Positions 26,361 through 35,459 of a stretch of DNA of 64,000 nt are shown here, one piece after another; within the stretch, counting starts at the first letter, position 1, and every line of letters begins with the position of its first letter. The stretch comes from Verrucomicrobiota bacterium (GTDB taxonomy: Bacteria; Verrucomicrobiota; Verrucomicrobiia; Opitutales; Puniceicoccaceae). The notes beneath the pieces are model-generated. The model worked only from the letters and a program-made list of their open reading frames with translations, was not told the origin of the DNA and searched no databases. Where the stretch lies: NCBI GenBank assembly GCA_038744685.1, contig JBCDMB010000015.1:1-64000 (forward strand), read 5' to 3'. The translations under genes were made by a program, and so were the position numbers.

Positions 26361-27131
26361 ATGAATCTTCTCACCATCGATATCGGTAACACCCGCTCTC
26401 ACTGGGCGTTTTTTGAAAAAAAGAAACTCGTGGCAAGAGGTGCAGAGTCCTCTCGCGATGAGGAGTGTGAGTTTACCCACCTTTTTACGCCAGAGGACCA
26501 AAGACTCACTCCTGACGCAGTCATTGCCTCTTCTGTAGTTCCTCGTCTCAACACTCCACTTTCTCAGCAAGCCAGCGACTCCGGTCTCCGCTGTGAGTTT
26601 CTCACTTGGGAAAACACCGGCCCTCTACGCCTCCACCATCCCCATCCCGAAGGTGTCGGAACCGATCGATTCGCAAGTGCCCTGGGAGCGATCTCCCACT
26701 ATGCACCGCCACTGGTTGTAGTGGACATGGGAACTGCGGTCACTGTGGATGCCGTTACCGCAAAGAACGGCTTTGAGGGTGGATGCATTGCTCCCGGTCT
26801 CTCCATGCTCTCAGAATACCTATCTGAAAGAATATCACTGTTGCCAAAGATCGATCTCTCTACCGATCAAAACCTGTCTGGCATAGGCCGGTCTACTCTC
26901 GAAGCGACGGAGATCGGATGCAAAATCGGTTTTACGGGAATGGTTCGTGAACTCATTTCGACAGTCTCCGAAGAGATCCAATCGATTGACGGAAAGGCCC
27001 CGCAGGTTGTCCTCACGGGCGGTAGTTTTCCTCTCATTAGCAAGGGATGGCTTGGCCAATTTCCCTATTTTCCGGATCTGGCCCACGAGGGCCTCCGCAC
27101 TCTGGGAGACTTTCTCCTCCAGTCATCGTGA
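26361..27131 (+). CDS. coaX: Type III pantothenate kinase
   Basis: 256 aa. CoaX phosphorylates pantothenate in CoA synthesis and, unlike type I, is not inhibited by CoA. Diagnostic motifs: MNLLTIDIGNTRSHWAFF (Asp7 and the phosphate loop), GTDRFASALGA, VVDMGTAVTVDAV and VLTGGSFPLIS. A 30-bp gap follows the ThrH gene. The stop overlaps the GTG start of the inositol-phosphatase-like gene (GTGA), so the three are one operon. Confidence 0.93.
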   Translation: MNLLTIDIGNTRSHWAFFEKKKLVARGAESSRDEECEFTHLFTPEDQRLTPDAVIASSVVPRLNTPLSQQASDSGLRCEFLTWENTGPLRLHHPHPEGVGTDRFASALGAISHYAPPLVVVDMGTAVTVDAVTAKNGFEGGCIAPGLSMLSEYLSERISLLPKIDLSTDQNLSGIGRSTLEATEIGCKIGFTGMVRELISTVSEEIQSIDGKAPQVVLTGGSFPLISKGWLGQFPYFPDLAHEGLRTLGDFLLQSS

Positions 27132-28165
27132 CCACTTCCACGGGCAAGGTCCCTCTCGACAGTGGAGACTGGCGCAGAGTCGCCCACCTTCTTTTTGATC
27201 TCGGAACGACGATTCGCGACCAGATTCAACGCAACCGTGGAGAGGATCCTGATCATTCAGCATCAACCATCCACAAGGTGACTTCTGCTGACACGATCTA
27301 CCAAATCGACAGGGTTAGCGAAGAAGCACTCGTCGGGTGGTTCGATAGTTTCTGGCCGAGTGATTACCCGGCAATCGTTATCGGCGAGGGACTGGATGAT
27401 GAAAAAGGAACAGTCTTTCCGCGAAACTCTCCTCGCCCGCTCATCAAAATATTAATTGATCCAATAGATGGCACTCGGGGTCTCATGTATGACAAACGAT
27501 CAGCATGGATGCTAGCTGGAGCAGCTCCAATCGGAGATTCCGAACCCACCCTTGCTGACCTCAAAGCAGGTGTGATGGTGGAAATTCCAACTTCTCGCCA
27601 AGTTTCTTCCGATGGAGCGTACGCATGGGAAATCGGAAACGACGGATTTGTCGTAGAAACTGTTCGCTTTCCAAGGCCCGGAGCCAGTCCATCCCCAATC
27701 AAACTCACTCCTTCACGGGCGACAGATTTGAGCCATGGATTCGCTACTTTCGCGTCCTATTTTCCCGAGGGCCGAAAACAGATTCAGGCAATCGAAGAGG
27801 CCTTTCTCCGGAGACATCTGCCAGAATATCCGTCCGCTACTCCTCTCGTTTTTTCCGACCAGTATATTTCGTCGGGAGGACAGATTTTCGAACTACTCGC
27901 TGGTCGTGATCGCTTTGTGGCCGATCTTCGTCCTCTCGTTTTCGAAAAGCATGGACCCGTCAATGGGCTAACGTGTCATCCGTATGATCTCGCCTGCCTG
28001 CCAGTCGCCACAGCCTCCGATTGTGTCATTGAAGATCCCTGGGGAAACCCAATCGAGGCACCATTGGACACTACAAGCCAGGTAGCCTGGGTCGGCTATG
28101 CCAACAAAGCACTCGCAGAAGAATTAAGACCTGCCTTAGTCGCCGCTCTTCAGGAAGTCCTGTAG
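27128..28165 (+). CDS. Inositol monophosphatase/CysQ-family phosphatase
   Basis: 345 aa if it starts at the GTG at 27128, which overlaps the coaX TGA; the open frame back to 27047 reads across coaX and is not needed. The metal-binding motif is DPIDGTRGLMYDKR (Asp111, Asp114 with Gly-Thr) and an upstream EGLDD gives the Glu. The C-terminal part with NGLTCHPYDLACLP is not the usual short WDxAAG end, so the exact substrate (inositol phosphate, 3'-phosphoadenosine phosphate or a sugar phosphate) is open. It is larger than typical IMPases (about 265 aa). Confidence 0.75.
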   Translation: MTTSTGKVPLDSGDWRRVAHLLFDLGTTIRDQIQRNRGEDPDHSASTIHKVTSADTIYQIDRVSEEALVGWFDSFWPSDYPAIVIGEGLDDEKGTVFPRNSPRPLIKILIDPIDGTRGLMYDKRSAWMLAGAAPIGDSEPTLADLKAGVMVEIPTSRQVSSDGAYAWEIGNDGFVVETVRFPRPGASPSPIKLTPSRATDLSHGFATFASYFPEGRKQIQAIEEAFLRRHLPEYPSATPLVFSDQYISSGGQIFELLAGRDRFVADLRPLVFEKHGPVNGLTCHPYDLACLPVATASDCVIEDPWGNPIEAPLDTTSQVAWVGYANKALAEELRPALVAALQEVL

Positions 28166-28194
28166 GTAGGGGCTTCGGGTCCCTCCAATTTAGA

Positions 28195-28230
28195 AATCTG
28201 AAATTTCAGATTCATCGGGCGCACGCCCGA
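28195..28230. terminator. Two adjacent perfect hairpins between convergent genes
   Basis: Two self-complementary blocks lie between the inositol-phosphatase gene (ending 28165) and the PolX gene (ending 28233 on the other strand). These are AATCTGAAATTTCAGATT at 28195-28212 and TCGGGCG-CA-CGCCCGA at 28215-28230. They are well placed to stop transcription from both sides, but no T-run of classic length follows, so a simple intrinsic terminator is not proven. Confidence 0.4.
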
Positions 28231-28232
28231 TT

Positions 28233-29957
28233 CTACCCCACCCCAAGCAGCGTTTTCATTTCCGCCAACTTCCGAGTGTTGGCCACTTCTTCCGCGGTAA
28301 GACCCGCCTTTCGCGCAGTATCTACCCCGAAACGAAGGAACTCCAATCCGTCCGGGCGGTGAGCGTCCGGGTTGATGCAGGCGAGAACTCCTTTCTCACG
28401 GGCCCGACCCCACTCGCGCCAGTCCAAATCAAGCCTCATCGGGTGCGCATTGATCTCAAGCCATTTTCCGTTCGCAGCAGCTGCATCAACGACCCTCTTT
28501 AAATCAACTGGGTAAGGTTCGCGTCTAAGAAGAAGGCGACCCGTCGGATGAGCCAAGAGGGTAACAGAAGGATGCTCGAGAGCCTTAAAAATCCTCTTCG
28601 TCACTGTATCCTCGTCCTGCCCGAATCCTCCCTGGTGGATGGATACCACCACGTAATCGAGTGCCTCGAGAAGATCATCGGGAAAATCCAGCGAACCGTC
28701 CTTTAAAATGTCACACTCTGTCCCGGCGAATAGATGGATTCCCAGCTCTTTGTCTTCATTATATTTTCGAATCTCCGCGATCTGTTCCCAAAGCCTATCC
28801 TCACTCAATCCATTCGCCTGAAAACTCGAGCGGCTATGATCCGCGATCCCGAGATACTCCCACCCGAGACCTGCCGCCGCAGCAGCCATCTCTTCCAAGG
28901 TCCCCTTCCCGTCTGAAGCAACTGTGTGGTTGTGCAAGGCTCCCCGTAAATCATCCAGTTCCAAAAGGTCTGCATTTTTGCCGGATTCCGCGAGCGCCAG
29001 TTCTTCGCCGGTCTCTCTCCGTTCAGGGGGAATCCACGCTAATCCTAACTCAGTAAAAACGTCCTTCTCCTCGGCTACTGTCCGATAGTTTCCATCCTCC
29101 CCTTTGTTCTGAATGCCCCACTCGCTCAGGCTAAGACCACGCTCTAACGCCCGTTTCCGCATCTGGACGTTGTGCTCCTTCGACCCGGTAAAATGATGAA
29201 GGGCGGCGGGAAATTGTGCGTTTGTAACGACCCGAAGATCCGCCTGAAAACCCGCTAGGCGGATGCTAGACTTGGTTCTTCCATGTGCAATGACTTCCTC
29301 AACCCCGTCCAAACCAACGAACCAATCCATCGCTTCTTCGGAATCATCAGTAGCCACTATAAAGTCGAGATCTCCTACCGTCTCTTTTCTTCGCCTGAGG
29401 CTCCCGGCAATCTCTGCTCGCTCCACGGACTCCAACTTTCGCAACCCCTCAAGAATCGGCATGGCAGTCTCTTCTGCGACAGGGAGCAACTGCCGCTCAG
29501 CAAATTTCTCAAGGTTATCGATACCTTTGAGAATCTTCGTAGCGCTCTTTTCTCCAAAACCCTTTAGACCAGCCACAGCACCCGATTCGCAAGCACGACG
29601 CAAGCTATCCAAAGAGTCCACTCCCAACTCAACGTGCAATCGATGAATGGATTTGCCACCAAGACCAGCAATCTTGGTCATCGACCGAAGTCCTTCTGGG
29701 ACCTCGGCCTTCAATTTTGTATAAAACTCCAACTCACCGGTAGCATGGAGCGTTTCAATCTTCTCGCGCAGCGCCTTTCCCACTCCTTCAAGATCGCCGA
29801 GGCGATTTTCGTCAATCAGGGTCTCCAAAGTTTCTTCTGATCGCTCCAAAGCCCGCGCACCGTTCTCGTAGGCGCGCACTTTGAAGGCATTCTCTCCCTT
29901 TATCTGAAGGAGTAGTGCGATTTCCTCCAGCACCTCTACGATCTCTTCCCGATTCAT
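28233..29957 (-). CDS. polX: Bacterial family X DNA polymerase with PHP domain
   Basis: 574 aa. The order is a helix-hairpin-helix N-terminal domain (REEIVEVLEEIALLLQ, ENGARALERS, LEGVGKALREKI), the nucleotidyltransferase core with GSLRRRKETVGDLDFIVAT (catalytic Asp pair in GDLDF) and a C-terminal PHP domain beginning DLRGALHNHTVASDGKGTLEEMA and containing THAMRLDLD-like His (EINAHPMRLDLDWREWGRA). It fills short gaps in base-excision repair and has 3'-5' exonuclease activity in related bacteria. The start 29957 is preferred: GGAGGG lies 8 nt before it, and the other ATG at 29963 is too close. The transglutaminase gene starts 77 bp away on the other strand. Confidence 0.9.
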   Translation of the reverse strand: MNREEIVEVLEEIALLLQIKGENAFKVRAYENGARALERSEETLETLIDENRLGDLEGVGKALREKIETLHATGELEFYTKLKAEVPEGLRSMTKIAGLGGKSIHRLHVELGVDSLDSLRRACESGAVAGLKGFGEKSATKILKGIDNLEKFAERQLLPVAEETAMPILEGLRKLESVERAEIAGSLRRRKETVGDLDFIVATDDSEEAMDWFVGLDGVEEVIAHGRTKSSIRLAGFQADLRVVTNAQFPAALHHFTGSKEHNVQMRKRALERGLSLSEWGIQNKGEDGNYRTVAEEKDVFTELGLAWIPPERRETGEELALAESGKNADLLELDDLRGALHNHTVASDGKGTLEEMAAAAAGLGWEYLGIADHSRSSFQANGLSEDRLWEQIAEIRKYNEDKELGIHLFAGTECDILKDGSLDFPDDLLEALDYVVVSIHQGGFGQDEDTVTKRIFKALEHPSVTLLAHPTGRLLLRREPYPVDLKRVVDAAAANGKWLEINAHPMRLDLDWREWGRAREKGVLACINPDAHRPDGLEFLRFGVDTARKAGLTAEEVANTRKLAEMKTLLGVG

Positions 29958-30034
29958 TGACATTGCCCTCCAGCTTTCAGACCATTCGGCAAAACCACAA
30001 CAAGGTTTCGCAAAAGCCATTGAAATCCGCAGAA

Positions 30035-31552
30035 ATGCTTAGAACCCTCATTCTCACGACACTCTTTGTCCTCAGTTCCCCATCCTTTGGGCAGTGGTTT
30101 ATTGATGGCGTAGACGTCAACGATCCTCCGGAAGGCATGTTTGGCGAGGAATGGGTAGAAATGTTCCTCAACGGGCAAAAGATTGGCTACATCCGAACGT
30201 TTTTCCGCAGAGAAGGGGATGAAGTAGTAACCGTTGAACGAAGCTACACCCGACTAGGCCGAGACGATACTCAAATCGAGTCGTCCAGCGTAACGAGAAC
30301 CCGTGAGAAGATCGACGGGACACCAATCTCCATGAGTGTTATCAGTCGGGAAGGACCGCTGACAAAGAAGCAGGAGTTCACCTTCGAAGGTAATCGTGTT
30401 TTCGTTCAAACGGACGACGGCTTTCGCTCCTGGGAGAACACATTCGATCTTGAGCCTGGATATCTCATCAGCTGGAGTTTTGTCCGCAAACTGGCGCTCA
30501 CGCCTCCAAGCGAAGGGGATATTTGGGAAGACAAGATCTATTCACCCGACCTCGTTCTGGACCGCACTCTTCCGGTGACTACAAAGTTTCTCGGCAAGGA
30601 AATTCTAAACGAGGACTCTTCTCCCGTGGAAACCCTTGTTGCCGAGCAAACGCTGCGGATCGGTTTTTTCCCTCTTACCGTTTCACTCTGGATCGGTGAA
30701 GACGGACGCCTTGTCAAAGCCAATATGCCAATGGGGGGAATTGATATCCTAATCGTCGGATCGACCAAAGAGCAGGCTCTGGCAGATTTTGCGGATCAGG
30801 ATATCTTCACCGAGTCATTAATCGATTTGGCGATCCACCTTCCTCAGGGTTCAAAGTCGATCACCTTTCTCCTTGAAGCAGAATCAGGCACCATTCCTCC
30901 TCCTCCAGAAAGTGCCAACCAAACCGTCACCGAAAAGAGTGTCGGGGCCTACGAAATTCACGTCGTCGAAGGGCAGTTGCCCGATCCCAGTGAAGGGGTA
31001 ACCCCAGTGGATCCGGTATACCTTGAGGCGTCTAAAATGGTGGATTTTGAAGATCCGGCGATTCTCGAGCTTCTTGCAGAGGAGAATCTGGATTCTCTCC
31101 CCTTCGCTGAAAAGGTGGAAAGGTTGGTAGAAATCGCAGATGAGAATATATCGATCAAATCGCTGGATCTCGGCTTCGGTTCGGCCTCGCAGGCTCTGGC
31201 CCTTCAGGAAGGTGACTGTACGGAACATGCTCTTCTCCTTACCGCGCTTTGTCGCGCCGCCGGAATCCCTGCAAGAGGAGCTTCAGGTCTTGTTTACACG
31301 GGAGAGATTACCTGGTCTCCGCAGATGGGCTACCATATGTGGACCCAAGTGTGGAATGGTGAGGAATGGCTCGATATCGACGCCGCCTTTAGCGCAGCCC
31401 GCACCGAGCCGATCCGAATCCTGCTCTCTGTGACGGACCTTTCCGAAATGTCGCTCGCCGAAGATTTCTTTGCGATTTACCAATACTTCGACCGTATCAA
31501 CCTTTCCGTTCTCGCCATTGATGGAGAGCCGGTGGTGGAGGAAAGCGGATAG
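30035..31552 (+). CDS. Secreted transglutaminase-like protein
   Basis: 505 aa from the ATG at 30035, which gives a signal peptide (MLRTLILTTLFVLSSPSFG). The first part is a beta-rich domain of about 280 residues; the C-terminal part is a transglutaminase-like core with EGDCTEHALLLTALCRAAGIPARGASG (Cys395), GYHMWTQVWNGEEWLDIDAAF (His and Asp). These bacterial members act mostly as peptidases or cyclic-protein enzymes in the periplasm. It is divergent from polX and has no recognised partner. Confidence 0.8.
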   Translation: MLRTLILTTLFVLSSPSFGQWFIDGVDVNDPPEGMFGEEWVEMFLNGQKIGYIRTFFRREGDEVVTVERSYTRLGRDDTQIESSSVTRTREKIDGTPISMSVISREGPLTKKQEFTFEGNRVFVQTDDGFRSWENTFDLEPGYLISWSFVRKLALTPPSEGDIWEDKIYSPDLVLDRTLPVTTKFLGKEILNEDSSPVETLVAEQTLRIGFFPLTVSLWIGEDGRLVKANMPMGGIDILIVGSTKEQALADFADQDIFTESLIDLAIHLPQGSKSITFLLEAESGTIPPPPESANQTVTEKSVGAYEIHVVEGQLPDPSEGVTPVDPVYLEASKMVDFEDPAILELLAEENLDSLPFAEKVERLVEIADENISIKSLDLGFGSASQALALQEGDCTEHALLLTALCRAAGIPARGASGLVYTGEITWSPQMGYHMWTQVWNGEEWLDIDAAFSAARTEPIRILLSVTDLSEMSLAEDFFAIYQYFDRINLSVLAIDGEPVVEESG

Positions 31553-31590
31553 CTTTCCGAGAGCTCCCTTAGTGCCCCTAAGAAAAAAAT

Positions 31591-32037
31591 CTACTCCGTT
31601 GTCTCCGTGGGGATGGTATTATCTGTCCTTACGACGAGAACCGGTTCCTTGTTCTTAATCCAAACCCCCTGTTCCTTGAAATGTCGGGCAGTCACCGCTT
31701 CGCAGGCTTCCCCAATCGTTTGGACCGGCATGCGCCGACCTTTCGGGGTAGCGTTAAATTCATATGCTGCACGAACAATTCGGTCCTTTATCAAGTGAGG
31801 GCTCTCGCCTTCTGGCAACTGAACGGCCCAACCCGTGAGGTCCAGCCCCTCCAACTTCCCTTCAGGATCCGAAACGAGTAACGCGAACTCCTTCTTCACC
31901 AAGGGCGCCTTAGGCTCATCCTCCCTCTCCAGCTCCTTGCCGATATCCTCCATGATCTGGGCTACTGTTCGCACATCGAGCTCGTTTCTTTCCAAAACCC
32001 TTTTTAGGAGCTCCAAATCTACTTTTCGACCTGGCAT
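31591..32037 (-). CDS. Hypothetical protein linked to efp
   Basis: 148 aa, not recognised. It starts 4 bp downstream of the efp stop codon on the same strand, so it is cotranscribed and probably coupled. The first half is highly charged and helical (KVDLELLKRVLERNELDVRTVAQIMEDIGKELERE); the second half (KKEFALLVSDPEGKLEGLDLTGWAVQL, AYEFNATPKGRRMPVQTIGEACEAV) looks like a mixed alpha/beta domain. No membrane segment or metal motif. A link to EF-P function is suggested only by the operon. Confidence 0.6.
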   Translation of the reverse strand: MPGRKVDLELLKRVLERNELDVRTVAQIMEDIGKELEREDEPKAPLVKKEFALLVSDPEGKLEGLDLTGWAVQLPEGESPHLIKDRIVRAAYEFNATPKGRRMPVQTIGEACEAVTARHFKEQGVWIKNKEPVLVVRTDNTIPTETTE

Positions 32038-32041
32038 CAGA

Positions 32042-32599
32042 CTACACCCTCCCTAGGTACGATCCATTGTCAGTGCTCACCTTGATGCGGTCTCCCACTT
32101 TAATAAATAGCGGCACCTGCACGGTGAGATTGGTCGTCGTGACCGCTGGCTTTTGCGCCGCACTTGCCGTATCCCCACGAAGACCTTCCGGAGCTTCAGC
32201 GACTTCCATCTCAACCGATGAAGGGAGCTGAATCTGAACCGGACGACCATCCACATGTAAAATGTCGTATTCCTGATTCTCGGCCAGGTATGACTTCTTA
32301 TCTTCTACCATTTCTTGCGGCAGCACCGTGTCCTCAAAAGTCTCAGGATGCAGGAAGTGATACCCCTCCTGATCCTCGTAGCTAAATTCAAGTCTCTGAT
32401 TCTCGGTGTGGAGGAACTCCACGGAATCCGTTGACCGGAACTTCGTAGTTGTCGTCGACCCCGTATTCAAATTGCGAAGCGTAGTCTGAACAAATCCAGC
32501 CTGCCGCCCCTGAGTGCGGTGGAGCATTTCCAGCACGAGATGGGGCGCGTTCTGGTAATCAATTACCCGTCCTTTGCGAATATCGGTAGGTGAAGCCAT
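32042..32599 (-). CDS. efp: Elongation factor P (Arg-32 type)
   Basis: 185 aa, three beta-barrel domains. EF-P relieves ribosome stalling at polyproline. The tip of the domain I loop reads HRTQGRQAGFVQ, so the modified residue is Arg32 and not Lys34. In known bacteria an Arg here is rhamnosylated by EarP, a gene usually near efp; no EarP-like gene is in this window. The following LRNLNTGSTTTTKFRSTDSVE and the C-terminal KVGDRIKVSTDNGSYLGRV are normal. The gene downstream (4 bp away) is an uncharacterised 148-aa protein. Confidence 0.94.
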   Translation of the reverse strand: MASPTDIRKGRVIDYQNAPHLVLEMLHRTQGRQAGFVQTTLRNLNTGSTTTTKFRSTDSVEFLHTENQRLEFSYEDQEGYHFLHPETFEDTVLPQEMVEDKKSYLAENQEYDILHVDGRPVQIQLPSSVEMEVAEAPEGLRGDTASAAQKPAVTTTNLTVQVPLFIKVGDRIKVSTDNGSYLGRV

Positions 32600-32753
32600 A
32601 AGCGACCCAAGGAAACTGTTGCAGCGGTCGGTGACAAGGGGGAAGTCACAAGACTACCTTAGTGTGATCTGGACGAGTGCTTCATTTCGACTACTGTCAT
32701 TTCCTTAACTTAGACCTTTTGATCCTCATTTACCCAAAAATGTCCTACCCTGG

Positions 32754-33722
32754 ATGAATTCCTATCACCCGGAGTCTTTTTCTACCCTTGCAGCCATCAA
32801 GCGACCTATCCATCTCGCCATTGGAATGTTCGATGGGATTCACCTTGGGCACCAATCGGTAATCTACTCCGCTATCCGATCTGCCGAACTCGATGGCGGT
32901 CTTTCGGGAATTCTTACCTTTGATCCCCATCCGAGCCACCTCTTTCGACCCGAAAATCCTACTCCTCAAATCTATCCCGCGCGGGTCAAGGAAGAACTCC
33001 TACGAGAGATTGGTGTCGACCTCGCCCTCATACAGACTTTTGACCACAAGTTCTCAAAACTCACCGCCAAGGAATTCGTTGGTTGGTTGCGCGGCATCGT
33101 TCCTTCCCTGAGTAGTGTTTCGGTGGGCGAGAATTTTCGCTTCGGCAAAGGACGATCGGGTTCACCAAAGGTTCTCGTGGAAAGCCTCCGCAGCCACGGC
33201 ATTTCCGTTTACAGTTGCGAAAGGGTTCAACTGGACGGCGAACCCATCAGCAGCACCCGGATAAGGTCCTATTTAGCCGATCGACCTATCGAAGAAGTGA
33301 ATGCCCTTCTCGGCAGACCCTACCATTCTATCGGAGAGGTTCAAAAAGGAAAACAACTCGGTCGTACTCTTGGGTTTCCAACCCTCAACATGCCAGTCGA
33401 ACACGAACTGATTCCCACTTTGGGTGTATACCTTGTCCGGTACCGCGTTCTCGCTCCCCAACCGAGCGTCCTTCGACCGGCCGTCGCTAACTTTGGGCGA
33501 CGCCCAACCGTCGAAGAAAGAGATTTACCGCTTCTCGAAGTTCATTCTCTGGAAGACTGCCCCGCAAGTTATGGAGACACCTTGCTCGTCGAATGGATAC
33601 GACTTCTCAGGCCCGAGAGAAAGTTCTCAGGGGTGGAAGAACTAAAGGATGCAATTGGCCGCGACCGAGAGCTTGCGCTGGCGCAAATCGCTCAAAATCC
33701 GTCCCTCTGTAATACGACTTGA
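32754..33722 (+). CDS. ribF: Bifunctional riboflavin kinase / FMN adenylyltransferase
   Basis: 322 aa. RibF makes FMN and FAD from riboflavin. The N-terminal adenylyltransferase domain has IGMFDGIHLGHQ (nucleotide-binding HxGH motif) and SVGENFRFGKGRSG; SSTRIRSYLADRPIEEVNALLGRPY links to the C-terminal kinase domain with GKQLGRTLGFPTLNMPVE (kinase GxxxGFPTxN motif) and a late VEWIRLLRPERKFSGVEELKDAI. Divergent from efp with 154 bp between; downstream convergent with the double rhodanese. Confidence 0.95.
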   Translation: MNSYHPESFSTLAAIKRPIHLAIGMFDGIHLGHQSVIYSAIRSAELDGGLSGILTFDPHPSHLFRPENPTPQIYPARVKEELLREIGVDLALIQTFDHKFSKLTAKEFVGWLRGIVPSLSSVSVGENFRFGKGRSGSPKVLVESLRSHGISVYSCERVQLDGEPISSTRIRSYLADRPIEEVNALLGRPYHSIGEVQKGKQLGRTLGFPTLNMPVEHELIPTLGVYLVRYRVLAPQPSVLRPAVANFGRRPTVEERDLPLLEVHSLEDCPASYGDTLLVEWIRLLRPERKFSGVEELKDAIGRDRELALAQIAQNPSLCNTT

Positions 33723-33726
33723 ACCA

Positions 33727-34674
33727 CTACTCGATCCCGCTGATCGGAGTATCGTCCCGATTGCCATACTCGAACCAACTCGCGTCGTAGACGACCACGT
33801 TGTCGTAACCAAGGTCCTTCAAGGCAAGTGCGTGAAGGCTAACCCGCGTTGAAGTCTGGCAGTAGAGAACGATCGTCTGATCCCGGGTAATTCCCCGTTC
33901 GTCCAGCTCAGCCTGAATAACCTCCGCCGGAAGGACCTCCATCGTGTCAGGATCAAGTCCGTCTACGTAGTCGAAACGAATCGCTCCCGGAATATGGCCC
34001 CCTCGAGCATTGTCGCGTTTATTCTCACCGACGTATTCCGCCTCTGTTCGAGTGTCTACAAAGACAACGTTCGGATCATCGAGCGAACCCAGCACTTGAC
34101 CCAGGTTCCAAATGTAGCCGGGAATTGGAGAAGCAACATAGGAGGAGGGTTCCAGAGTCCGCGGCTGATCTGTAAGGTTGAAACCAGCACCAGTCCATTG
34201 ATCGACTCCGATTCCGTTCAAAAACGCGATATTCTCATGTCCCAACCATTCGAGGATCATCGCTGGAACCGAACCATCTGTTTTGCCTGCGTGGTTCCCG
34301 TAAACAATGATGTCGTGAGAATTTTTCACCCCTGCCTGACTGAGGAATGATTCATACTTTTGAACATCCGGCTTCTCGTCTGAATCTCGGAAGATGTACT
34401 GGCTCTCTCCCTTGCCGGGTTTTGCCTTCGGAGTGCGCCACCGCGATCCAGGCAAATTGATCGCACCGGGAATGTGTCCCGCCGCGTATTCGTCGGCGCT
34501 CCGAACATCGATCGCCAAAGTATTCGGCTTTTCAAGCAGCTCGGCCACCTGAGAAGCGGTCACATAGGTCTTCCAGCCTCCAGCCGAGTTCCCTTCGTCT
34601 GCGGAAGCTGCAACTGCAGCCGTCATCGGAAGGAATGCTAGAATGACCAATTTAAGGAATGTATGCGTCTTCAT
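33727..34674 (-). CDS. Secreted thiosulfate sulfurtransferase (two rhodanese domains)
   Basis: 315 aa with a signal peptide (MKTHTFLKLVILAFLPMTAAVA). The first rhodanese domain (LAIDVRSADEYAAGHIPGAINLPG) is inactive; the second (VVFVDTRTEAEYVGE ... GHIPGAIRFDYVDGL) carries the active Cys272 in VLYCQTSTRVS. The two-domain, exported arrangement is that of thiosulfate/3-mercaptopyruvate sulfurtransferases. No adjacent gene suggests its sulfur donor. Confidence 0.88.
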   Translation of the reverse strand: MKTHTFLKLVILAFLPMTAAVAASADEGNSAGGWKTYVTASQVAELLEKPNTLAIDVRSADEYAAGHIPGAINLPGSRWRTPKAKPGKGESQYIFRDSDEKPDVQKYESFLSQAGVKNSHDIIVYGNHAGKTDGSVPAMILEWLGHENIAFLNGIGVDQWTGAGFNLTDQPRTLEPSSYVASPIPGYIWNLGQVLGSLDDPNVVFVDTRTEAEYVGENKRDNARGGHIPGAIRFDYVDGLDPDTMEVLPAEVIQAELDERGITRDQTIVLYCQTSTRVSLHALALKDLGYDNVVVYDASWFEYGNRDDTPISGIE

Positions 34675-34807
34675 TGTGAAAAACCGGAAGTCTATGGGCT
34701 AGAATGCAGAAAAAATCAACACTCTGTGCAGGATGGTTCAAAAACGTTTGCCACAACAACAAGCGTCGAAAGACCATCAAAAGTTCGGCTACACTCAGCC
34801 CTTTAGC

Positions 34808-35374
34808 ATGAGAATCACTGGAGGAAAAGCAGCGGGAGTTCGACTCCAAACACCCAGAAAAGGTCCCGAGGTCCGACCTGCGACCGACCGCATGCGGGAA
34901 GCCGTGTTCTCCAATATCGGATCTGGTGTGATCGGCTCAAAGGTGCTCGACCTCTTTGCTGGCACCGGAGCCTATGGCCTTGAGGCATTGAGCCGCGGTG
35001 CAAGCGCGGTCACTTGGGTAGAGTCCTCCCGGCGGGTAGCTGGCATTCTGGAATCCAACCGTCAGGCTGTTCGAAAATCGATGGGGAGTCCGCAATCGGC
35101 CGAGCACGTGATCGTCCGTGACTTCCGTCGCCATGGTATTCCTAGTAATCGGCAGTTTGACTTCATTTTTGCAGACCCTCCCTACAATTTAGCCGAGGAC
35201 CTGCTAACCGATCTAATGGCTTTTGCGGACAACTACCTCTTTCCATCGGGAACGTTTCTGCTTGAGTGTAGGGGAGATCTCCCGCTTCCCATTCAAGAGT
35301 GGACGGAAGTCCGCAGATTCGGTAATGAAAAATCCGGACCATCTCTTCGGGTATTGAAACGGTGCAACGATTAA
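34808..35374 (+). CDS. rsmD: 16S rRNA (guanine966-N2)-methyltransferase
   Basis: 188 aa from the ATG at 34808 (MRITGGKAAGVRL), matching the family N-terminus; the frame is open up to 34733 without conserved text. SAM-binding VLDLFAGTGAYGLEALSRGA and the catalytic FIFADPPYNLAED (DPPY motif for N6/N2 methylation) are present. RsmD modifies G966 of 16S rRNA before 30S assembly. It is the first of a run of plus-strand genes continuing with clc. Confidence 0.92.
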   Translation: MRITGGKAAGVRLQTPRKGPEVRPATDRMREAVFSNIGSGVIGSKVLDLFAGTGAYGLEALSRGASAVTWVESSRRVAGILESNRQAVRKSMGSPQSAEHVIVRDFRRHGIPSNRQFDFIFADPPYNLAEDLLTDLMAFADNYLFPSGTFLLECRGDLPLPIQEWTEVRRFGNEKSGPSLRVLKRCND

Positions 35375-35459
35375 AATCTCAGCAGGAAAGCAAACGCTGA
35401 ACGCTCGCCTTACAGAGAACCCGTCGCACCTTACCCGATCCGGGGCACTTTTCCTCACT

